Origin: Curtobacterium sp. VKM Ac-2922
Lineage (GTDB): Bacteria; Actinomycetota; Actinomycetes; Actinomycetales; Microbacteriaceae
Direction of reading: 5' to 3'
Length of the DNA: 64,000 nt
NCBI RefSeq assembly: GCF_022815645.1
Contig: NZ_JALGRO010000014.1
Coordinates: forward strand, 1-64,000
The position numbers and the translations under genes were made by a program. Shown here one piece after another: positions 58,279 to 64,000 of this stretch (the stretch's first letter is position 1; every line of letters begins with the position of its first letter). Below the pieces are notes generated by a model, which saw nothing but the letters and a program-made list of their open reading frames with translations, did no database searches and had not been told where the DNA came from.

Positions 58279-58286
58279 CCCGTGGC

Positions 58287-58315
58287 CCGGACCGTTCCGG
58301 ATCAGGGCGGTCCGG
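58287..58315 (+). terminator. possible terminator of the GH16-like gene
   Basis: CCGGACCG (58287-58294) pairs with CGGTCCGG (58308-58315) around a 13-base loop, 9 bases past the stop; it overlaps the promoter of the next gene. Confidence 0.5.
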
Positions 58316-58331
58316 TCGTAGGTTGGGGCCC

Positions 58332-58808
58332 ATGGGCGACGTACAGGACGACGGGCCGTTCTTCCACGGCACCACCGCGGTGCTGCAGGCGGGTGATCTG
58401 CTGACCGCGGGGTTCCGGTCGAACTACCGGCCCGAGGTGGTGATGCGCCACGTGTACTTCACGGCGCTGCCGGACGGGGCAGGCATGGCGGCGGAACTCG
58501 CCGTCGAGCTGCGCGCCCGTGCGAGCGCGGAGTCCGAGGCGGTCGCGCCGCACGACCCCGCCGAGCCGGTCGCGGGGGTCGCGCCGCACGTGTACCGCGT
58601 CGAGCCGACCGGCCCGTTCGAGGACGACCCGAACGTCACGGACAAGAAGTTCCCCGGCAACCCCACGCGCTCGTACCGCAGTACCGAGCCGGTCCGGGTG
58701 GTGGCCGAGGTCACCGACTGGACCCGGCTGACACCCGAGGCCCTGCAGTGGTGGCGGGAGCGGATCGTCGACCGGCCCGCTGACGAGCGCGGGGAGATCC
58801 TGAACTGA
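58332..58808 (+). CDS. arr: Arr-like rifampin ADP-ribosyltransferase
   Basis: A 158-residue homologue of Arr, which inactivates rifamycins by ADP-ribosylation from NAD+. FFHGTTAVLQAGDLLTAGFRSNY matches the NAD-binding N-terminus, and YRVEPTGPFEDDPNVTDKKFPGNPTRSYRSTEP the strongly conserved C-terminal half. A Glu/Ala-rich insertion (residues about 60-85) and a 20-residue tail make it slightly longer than plasmid-borne Arr-2. TAGGTT lies 7 bases before the ATG, so the message is probably leaderless. Resistance is predicted, not shown. Confidence 0.9.
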   Translation: MGDVQDDGPFFHGTTAVLQAGDLLTAGFRSNYRPEVVMRHVYFTALPDGAGMAAELAVELRARASAESEAVAPHDPAEPVAGVAPHVYRVEPTGPFEDDPNVTDKKFPGNPTRSYRSTEPVRVVAEVTDWTRLTPEALQWWRERIVDRPADERGEILN

Positions 58809-58943
58809 TCCCGCGGTCCGCGCGCGCTCTCATCCGAAGGGATGGTGTGCGGGACCTCGTCCCGATGCCGGTCGTCCGGGTGAACGCTGGTTCCTAGCGT
58901 CGATGTGTGGCCGAACGTCGGCCGCACCCCGACGGAGGACATC

Positions 58944-59873
58944 ATGACCACCATCGACCACCCGCGGACGACGGCCCCGCGCCCGAGCGCCCCGAACGTC
59001 GTCCAGCGGCACCCGCTCGTCGCGTTCGCCGTGCTGGCGTGCGGCCTCAGCTGGCTCGCCTGGATCCCCTACGTGCTGTCCCCGCACGGCCTGGGCGTGT
59101 GGGACCTGCACATCCCGGAACTGCTCGGCTCCGGCCAGCTCGCCGGGGTCCTGCCCGGGGCGCTCCTCGGGCCGCTCGGTGCCGCGTTCGTCGTGACGGC
59201 GGCCACCGACGGCCGTGCCGGTCTCCGCACCTGGGTCGGGCGGCTCTGGCGCTGGCGCGTCTCGTGGCGCTGGTACGTGCTCGCCCTGGTCGCGGTGCCG
59301 CTCGTCGTCGTGGCCGCCGGCGCAGTCGCATCCGGTGGTGTGATGCGTGCACCGTCGCTGCTGGCGCTCGCCACGATCATCCCCGGGCTGGCCCTGCAGA
59401 TGGTGACGACGGGCCTGTCCGAGGAGCCCGGGTGGCGCGACTTCGCGCTCCCCCGCCTGCAGCGCCGCTTCGGCCCGCTCGGTGCCGCCGCCGTGCTCGG
59501 TCCGCTCTGGGCCCTCTGGCACATGCCCCTGTTCCTCAGCGACTGGGGCGGCTGGCCGGACGCGCACTGGACGGCCCCGGTCCTCTTCGCCGGCTTCACG
59601 ATCACCTTCAACGTCGTCATGGCGTGGGTGTTCAACCGCACCGGCGAGAGCCTGCCGCTGTCGATGCTGCTGCACGTGGGCGTGAACAACACCGTCTCGG
59701 TGCTGTGGACCGACATGTTCCCGGGCATCGACGGCGATCGCGGCGTGCTCGTCCTGTTCGTCGGCGCGACGGTGGCAGCGACGGCGATCGTGATCGGCAC
59801 GCGCGGCCGGCTCGGGTACACCGGCGACCGCGACGTACGCACCTCCCTAGACTCGGCTCATGGCCAGCGCTGA
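58944..59873 (+). CDS. CPBP family intramembrane metalloprotease
   Basis: A 309-residue protein with about eight membrane helices. The CPBP (Abi) motifs are present: EEPGWRDF (EExxxR type) at about 170, FxxxH as ALWHMPLF, and HVGVNNTVS near the C-terminus. These residues hold the active-site metal in the Rce1 branch; bacterial members process or protect against peptides such as bacteriocins. GGAGG lies 5 bases before the ATG. It overlaps the following kinase gene by 14 bases. Confidence 0.92.
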   Translation: MTTIDHPRTTAPRPSAPNVVQRHPLVAFAVLACGLSWLAWIPYVLSPHGLGVWDLHIPELLGSGQLAGVLPGALLGPLGAAFVVTAATDGRAGLRTWVGRLWRWRVSWRWYVLALVAVPLVVVAAGAVASGGVMRAPSLLALATIIPGLALQMVTTGLSEEPGWRDFALPRLQRRFGPLGAAAVLGPLWALWHMPLFLSDWGGWPDAHWTAPVLFAGFTITFNVVMAWVFNRTGESLPLSMLLHVGVNNTVSVLWTDMFPGIDGDRGVLVLFVGATVAATAIVIGTRGRLGYTGDRDVRTSLDSAHGQR

Positions 59874-61131
59874 CGCCCGCACGGACACGGCCGTCCGTCG
59901 CCGGGACGTCGTCGTCGCGACCCTCACCGCGATCGTCGGCGTCGGGCTGCTGCTGTCCCTCCCCGCGATCGACGCCGCCGACCCGGACGGTGCCTCGCTG
60001 GGCGTCCCCGCCCTCGGGCGGGACCAGGGCACCGGTGGGTGGTGGCTGCTGCTGGTCGTGCTGCTCGCGCAGTCCGCGGCGCTGGTGCCGGTCCGCCGGA
60101 TGCCGGGATCCGTGCTCGTGGCCACCGCGGTGCTCGCGCTCCTGCCGGCGGCGGTGAGCGGTCCGCTGTACGGCCTGTCGGCGCTGCCGGTGGGGGTCGC
60201 GGTCGTCCTGCTCGTGCTCACCGTGCCGCCGCTCAGCCGATGGGCAGCCCTCGGTGGTGCGGCGGTCCTGGTGGCCGCCGGTGTCACGGTGAACTCGTCC
60301 ACGGCGTACGGCGCACCCGTCGTCGCCGGAGTCGGCCAGGGCCTCCTGCAGGCGGTGGGCGTCATCGCGCTGCCGCTGCTCGCGACCCTGGTGGTGCGGT
60401 CCCGCCGCGAGGTCACCACCGCCCGTCGGGACGAACAGCGCGCGCTGGTGGCCGAACACCAGGCGATGGTCGACGCCACCCTGTCCCGTGAACGGGCGGC
60501 GATGGCCCGCGAACTCCACGACATCGCCGCGCACCACCTGTCCGGCATCGCGCTGATGGCCGGAGTGGTCGACCGACAGATCGACACCGAACCGGACAAG
60601 GCGCACGCGGGCGTCCGGCAGGTCCGTGCACAGAGCACGGCCGTCCTCGACGACCTGCGCCGCCTGGTCGGGCTGCTCCGTGACGACACGACTGCCGAGC
60701 GGTCGGTCGAGACCTTCGCGACGATCCCCGCGCTGGTCGACCGGGCACCCGTCGAGGCCGCGTACTCCGTCCTGACGGACCACCCCGAGGCTCCGGTGGG
60801 TGCCGGCGTCGGTCCGCTCGCACAGCTCGCCGCGTACCGCACCGTCCAGGAGGCCCTGACCAACGCCGCCACGCACGCCACGGGTGCCCTGTGCACCGTC
60901 CAGGTCGACGACCGGTCCCCGGACCGCGTCACGATCGTGGTCCACAACGACGCACCGACACGCGCGTCCACCGGTCACCCGGCCGTGCCGCCGACCTCCT
61001 CGGGCGGGTTCGGGCTGGTCGGCATGCGGGAGCGCGCGGACCTGGTCGGGGCGGACCTGTCGTACGGCCCCGCGTCGGACGGCGGTTGGGACGTGCGACT
61101 CGTCCTGCCCCGGGACGGGTCGACACCGTGA
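59860..61131 (+). CDS. sensor histidine kinase (HisKA_3)
   Basis: A 423-residue kinase with four to six N-terminal membrane helices (residues about 15-180) and no evident external domain. The phospho-His lies in MARELHDIAAHHLSGIALMAG; the HATPase part has YRTVQEALTNAATHA and GFGLVGMRERADLVG. ATG 59860 follows TAGACT by 6 bases, a promoter inside the end of the CPBP gene. It overlaps the regulator start (GTGA). The CPBP protease is the nearest likely partner or target. Confidence 0.93.
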   Translation: MASADARTDTAVRRRDVVVATLTAIVGVGLLLSLPAIDAADPDGASLGVPALGRDQGTGGWWLLLVVLLAQSAALVPVRRMPGSVLVATAVLALLPAAVSGPLYGLSALPVGVAVVLLVLTVPPLSRWAALGGAAVLVAAGVTVNSSTAYGAPVVAGVGQGLLQAVGVIALPLLATLVVRSRREVTTARRDEQRALVAEHQAMVDATLSRERAAMARELHDIAAHHLSGIALMAGVVDRQIDTEPDKAHAGVRQVRAQSTAVLDDLRRLVGLLRDDTTAERSVETFATIPALVDRAPVEAAYSVLTDHPEAPVGAGVGPLAQLAAYRTVQEALTNAATHATGALCTVQVDDRSPDRVTIVVHNDAPTRASTGHPAVPPTSSGGFGLVGMRERADLVGADLSYGPASDGGWDVRLVLPRDGSTP

Positions 61132-61796
61132 TCCGCGTGCTCGTCGCCGACGACCAGGCACTCGTGCGGGCCGGCGTCGTCGCACTGCTGGACGGGGAGC
61201 CGGACATCCAGGTGGTCGGCGTCGCGAGCGACGGCGCCGAGGCCCTGGCGCTCGCCCGGAGCACCCGTCCGGACGTGGCCTGCCTGGACATCCGGATGCC
61301 GGTGGTCGACGGCATCGAGGTCGCCCGGCAGCTCTGCGCTCCCGACGCCGACCCTGCCGTGTCCGTGCTCATGCTGACGACGTTCGACCTGGACGACCTG
61401 GTGTTCGGCGCGCTCGAGGCCGGGGCGTCCGGCTTCCTGCTCAAGGACGCCGACCCGGACACGATCATCGACGCCGTGCGGCAGGTCGCTGCGGGCAACG
61501 GCACGATCGACCACCAGCTCACGCGACGGGTCCTGCGGGAGTTCGTCGAGCGCCGGCAGCTGCAGCCGGTGACGGGGGACCGCGCGGACGGCCTGCTCAC
61601 CGCCCGTGAACGCGACGTGCTGCTGTTGCTGGCGCAGGGCATGTCGAACGAGGAGATCGCCGGGGCGCTCGTCGTCGAGCTGTCGACGGTGAAGTCGCAC
61701 GTCGCCCGGATCCTGCCGAAGCTCGGCGTCCGGTCACGGCTGCAAGCCGTGGTGTGGGCCTACCAGAACCGCATCGTCCGCCCCGCCGACGACTAG
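61128..61796 (+). CDS. NarL/LuxR-type response regulator
   Basis: A 222-residue regulator from GTG 61128. The receiver has VLVADDQALVRAG, Asp in VACLDIRMP, LTTFDLDD and GFLLKDADPDT; the HTH reads LTARERDVLLLLAQGMSNEEIAGALVVELSTVKSHVARILPKLGVRSRLQAV. Its stop and that of tsaE, on the opposite strand, share the four bases CTAG (61793-61796), so there is no room for a terminator between them. Confidence 0.94.
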   Translation: MIRVLVADDQALVRAGVVALLDGEPDIQVVGVASDGAEALALARSTRPDVACLDIRMPVVDGIEVARQLCAPDADPAVSVLMLTTFDLDDLVFGALEAGASGFLLKDADPDTIIDAVRQVAAGNGTIDHQLTRRVLREFVERRQLQPVTGDRADGLLTARERDVLLLLAQGMSNEEIAGALVVELSTVKSHVARILPKLGVRSRLQAVVWAYQNRIVRPADD

Positions 61797-62293
61797 AGCG
61801 AGACGCGGTCCCAGCGCGGGCCCGAACCCGTGACGACGACGCGGCGCGGTTCGTCGGGCACGTCGTCGGGGTCGAGGTCCTGGTCGGCACCGGCCGCGTC
61901 GGCACCGGTCGAGCGGCTGATCTCGACGTCGAGCACGCTGTCGCTGATGCCGTCGACCATGCCGCGGCCCCACTCGACGACGACGATCGCGCCGTCCCAG
62001 TCGAGGTCGAGGTCGTCGAGCTCGACGGGGTCGCTCAAGCGGTAGGCATCGACGTGCACCAGGTCGGGTCCGGCCGTCGTGGGATGGGTCCGTGCGAGCA
62101 CGAACGTCGGGCTCGACACCTGACCACGGGCACCCAGAGCAGCCCCGAGTCCGCGGGTCATCGTCGTCTTGCCGGCCCCGAGCGGCCCCGTCAGCACGAC
62201 GAGGTCACCGGCACGCAGCACCTGGGCGAGCCGGGCACCGAGCTCCCCCATCGCCGCAGTCGTCGCGACGGAGGTGTCGAGCAGGACGGTCAC
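61793..62293 (-). CDS. tsaE: tRNA threonylcarbamoyladenosine ATPase TsaE
   Basis: A 166-residue P-loop protein supporting the TsaBD complex. Walker A is GPLGAGKTT in GDLVVLTGPLGAGKTTMTRGLGAALG; SPTFVLARTH, HVDAYRL and VVVEWGRGM follow in TsaE order. The C-terminal 40 residues are acidic and variable. GTG 62293 overlaps the alr stop by 4 bases, giving an alr-alr-tsaE operon. Its usual partner tsaB lies beyond a 4.5-kb block. Confidence 0.94.
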   Translation of the reverse strand: MTVLLDTSVATTAAMGELGARLAQVLRAGDLVVLTGPLGAGKTTMTRGLGAALGARGQVSSPTFVLARTHPTTAGPDLVHVDAYRLSDPVELDDLDLDWDGAIVVVEWGRGMVDGISDSVLDVEISRSTGADAAGADQDLDPDDVPDEPRRVVVTGSGPRWDRVSL

Positions 62294-63453
62294 GGGTGCT
62301 CCCCGCGCAGGTGATCGCCGACGCGGCCCTCGACGGAGTGCCCCTCGTAGACCCGCGGGACCCGCTGCCCGATCCGGCAGACGATCTCCTCGCCGATCGT
62401 GTCGAGCGCCTGACCCCACTCGAGGACGGTCATCTCGTCGTGCTCACCCGTGCCGAACAGCACGACGGTGTCGCCCACGCGCACGTCGTCGTCCCCGACG
62501 TCCACCAGGAACTGGTCCATCGCCACCCGGCCGGCGATCGGGTAGCGCGTGCCGCCGATCGCGACCTCGACCCGACCCTGCGCCAGCCGCGGGACACCGT
62601 CCGCGTACCCGACGGGCACCAGCGCGAGCGTCGTCTCGGTCGCGGTGCGGTACGTGTAGTCGTACGACACTCCGGTGCCCACCGGCACCCGCTTGGTCTT
62701 CGCCACCGAAGCCGTCAGCGTCATCACGGGTTCCAGCCCCAGATCGGCTGCCGACACACCGTCGGCGCCCGGGATGCCGAACAGGTTGGCACCCATCCGG
62801 ACCATGTCCTTGCGGTACTCCTTGCGCTCCAGTCCCGCCAGCGACGCCGCGACGTGCTCGACCGGCACGTCGAGCCCCAGGTCCTCGGCCTGCTCCACTG
62901 CCTGGTCGAACAGCGACACCGCGCTGGCGTCGTCCTGGTCCGACGACTCGGCCAGGTGCGTGTACGCCGCCACGACCTCGATCCGCCCCGCACGCTGAGC
63001 ATCCCGAGCGAGCGCGACGAGCCCGGGCCAGTCGGCCGCCGAGGCGCCGTCGCGGTGCAGCCCCGTGTCGACGCCGAGGTGCACGCGCGCCGGTCGGTGG
63101 TCGACGGCGTCGATGACGCGCTGCAACTCGGCGACGTTCGACACACCCAGGTCGACCGCGGAGTCGATCGCGTCGCGGAAGTCCAGCGCAGGGTCGTGCT
63201 GCCACGTGAACAGGTGGACGTCCTCGCCCACACCGATCGACCGGAGCCGCAGCGCCGCAGGCACCGTCAGCACGCCGATCCACCGGACGCCGGCATCGAC
63301 GGCGGCGAGCGCGATGGGCTCGAGGCCGTGCCCGTAGGCGTCGGCCTTCATGATCGCCATCAGCTCGACCGGGTCCATCCACTCGCGGACCAGGTCGAGG
63401 TTGGCGCGGTAGGCATCCAGGTCGATCACGGCCTGGCGCAGGCGCGCACTCAC
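62290..63453 (-). CDS. alr: alanine racemase (downstream copy)
   Basis: A 387-residue fold-type III PLP enzyme making D-alanine for peptidoglycan. The Schiff-base Lys is in LMAIMKADAYGHG near the N-terminus; GVDTGLHRDG, MVRMGANLFGIPG and the catalytic Tyr in GTGVSYDYTYRT follow, then PVGYADGV and GRVAMDQFLVDV. The GTG start at 63453 overlaps the stop of a second racemase gene (GTGA). It differs considerably from that neighbour in sequence. Confidence 0.94.
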   Translation of the reverse strand: MSARLRQAVIDLDAYRANLDLVREWMDPVELMAIMKADAYGHGLEPIALAAVDAGVRWIGVLTVPAALRLRSIGVGEDVHLFTWQHDPALDFRDAIDSAVDLGVSNVAELQRVIDAVDHRPARVHLGVDTGLHRDGASAADWPGLVALARDAQRAGRIEVVAAYTHLAESSDQDDASAVSLFDQAVEQAEDLGLDVPVEHVAASLAGLERKEYRKDMVRMGANLFGIPGADGVSAADLGLEPVMTLTASVAKTKRVPVGTGVSYDYTYRTATETTLALVPVGYADGVPRLAQGRVEVAIGGTRYPIAGRVAMDQFLVDVGDDDVRVGDTVVLFGTGEHDEMTVLEWGQALDTIGEEIVCRIGQRVPRVYEGHSVEGRVGDHLRGEHP

Positions 63454-64000
63454 GTCGTCCTCCGTTCGATGCTCCGCCCGAGCCGGGCGACGACCTCGTA
63501 GTTGATGGTGCCGACGGCCGCTGCCCAGTCCTCGACCGCGGGGTCGCCGTTCGCAGGGTCGCCCCACAGCACGACCTCGTCGCCGACGGACACGTCCGCG
63601 TCCCCGATGTCGACGTGCATGGCGTTCATCGCGACCCGGCCGACGACCGCGAAGCGTGCGTTCCCGATGCGGACCGACACGTGGTTGCCGAACGCCCGGT
63701 CGAGGCCGTCGGCGTACCCGAGCCCGATGACCGCCAGCCGCGTGTTGGTCTGGGCACGCCAGGTGTAGCCGTAGCTGACGCCGTCGCCGGCCGGGACGTC
63801 GACGGTGCGCAGGACCGATGCCGTCAGGCGCATCGCCGGGCGCAGGCCGAGGTCGGCCGACGAGCGGTCGGCGAACGGACTGAGACCGTACAGCGCGATC
63901 CCGACCCGGGCCAGGTCGCGACGGGTCTCGGGGAGCGCCATGCTCGCCGCACTGGCAGCGAGGTGCACGACGTCCGGACGGATGCCACGCGCCGCCAGGC
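63450..64000 (-). CDS. alr: alanine racemase (upstream copy, partial)
   Basis: The C-terminal 183 residues or so of a second alanine racemase; the start lies past the window end. The frame is open to 64000 and reads ARGIRPDVVHLAASAASM, then LARVGIALYGLSPF, the catalytic Tyr in GDGVSYGYTWRA, GLGYADGLDRAFG and GRVAMNAMHVDIGD. It is co-translated with the next racemase. Which of the two is the housekeeping enzyme cannot be told from here. Confidence 0.9.
   Translation of the reverse strand, partial: LAARGIRPDVVHLAASAASMALPETRRDLARVGIALYGLSPFADRSSADLGLRPAMRLTASVLRTVDVPAGDGVSYGYTWRAQTNTRLAVIGLGYADGLDRAFGNHVSVRIGNARFAVVGRVAMNAMHVDIGDADVSVGDEVVLWGDPANGDPAVEDWAAAVGTINYEVVARLGRSIERRTT

Overview
The window is high-GC (about 70%) actinobacterial chromosome. 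Codon usage, frequent GTG starts, an IdeR-type iron box, two CIRCE elements, a GuaB3-type protein and the order sucC-sucD-perM-purN-purH all fit Actinobacteria. The protein set suggests Microbacteriaceae, possibly a Curtobacterium-like plant or soil bacterium; the genus is inference. I recognised no tRNA, rRNA, CRISPR array, prophage or intact insertion sequence. This is mostly core chromosome with a few accessory blocks.

Layout. 1-4.4 kb: the tail of one gene, a DUF805 membrane protein and a heterodimeric multidrug-type ABC exporter preceded by a roughly 500-base structured leader with a possible 35-residue leader peptide. 4.9-12.2 kb (minus strand): sucC-sucD, perM, a secreted protein of unknown function, and purN-purH. 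12.5-17.5 kb (plus): a small acidic protein, an MpaB-type oxygenase homologue, an NAD salvage operon (PRPP synthetase homologue, nicotinamide phosphoribosyltransferase, NrtR-like regulator) with a palindromic operator, and a flavin-dependent oxidase. 17.5-22.8 kb (minus): an iron-regulated hydroxamate siderophore operon (desA, desB and a fused desC-desD) behind an IdeR box. 22.8-30 kb: a GNAT protein, a small membrane protein, UvrD/PcrA, a glycerophosphodiester phosphodiesterase, and a sugar-type oxidoreductase with its LacI regulator and operator. 30-36 kb: a Bax-inhibitor-like protein, a repeat-rich gap, guaA, DUF3817, SURF1 and a KhtTU-like K+/H+ antiporter pair. 36-40 kb: a two-component system divergent from an ABC exporter. 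40-43.3 kb: glpD, guaB3 and a small membrane protein. 43.3-51.2 kb: a branched-chain amino acid ABC transporter (livFGMH on minus, binding protein on plus) with guaB embedded between its parts. 51.2-57.3 kb: rarD, groES with CIRCE, a methyltransferase-like protein, a Q/Y/G-rich DUF4190 protein, and tsaD-rimI-tsaB. 57.5-61.8 kb: a plus-strand block (GH16-like hydrolase, Arr rifampin ADP-ribosyltransferase homologue, CPBP protease, two-component system) that separates tsaB from tsaE. 61.8-64 kb: tsaE and two tandem alanine racemases, the second running off the window.

Genes that work together: purH, purN, guaA and guaB in purine synthesis; prs-like and NAMPT genes in turning nicotinamide into NMN; desA, desB and desC-D in a desferrioxamine-like siderophore; tsaB, tsaD and tsaE in tRNA t6A modification; LivK/H/M/G/F in amino-acid uptake. 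Many genes have a TANNNT hexamer 6-9 nt before the start codon and no Shine-Dalgarno, so leaderless transcription looks common.

The least explained features are non-coding: a 74-bp nested palindrome (51316-51389), two diverged copies of a roughly 120-bp inverted-repeat element (near 31.1 and 43.4 kb), a 3 x 31-bp tandem repeat, and the exporter leader (4426-4939).
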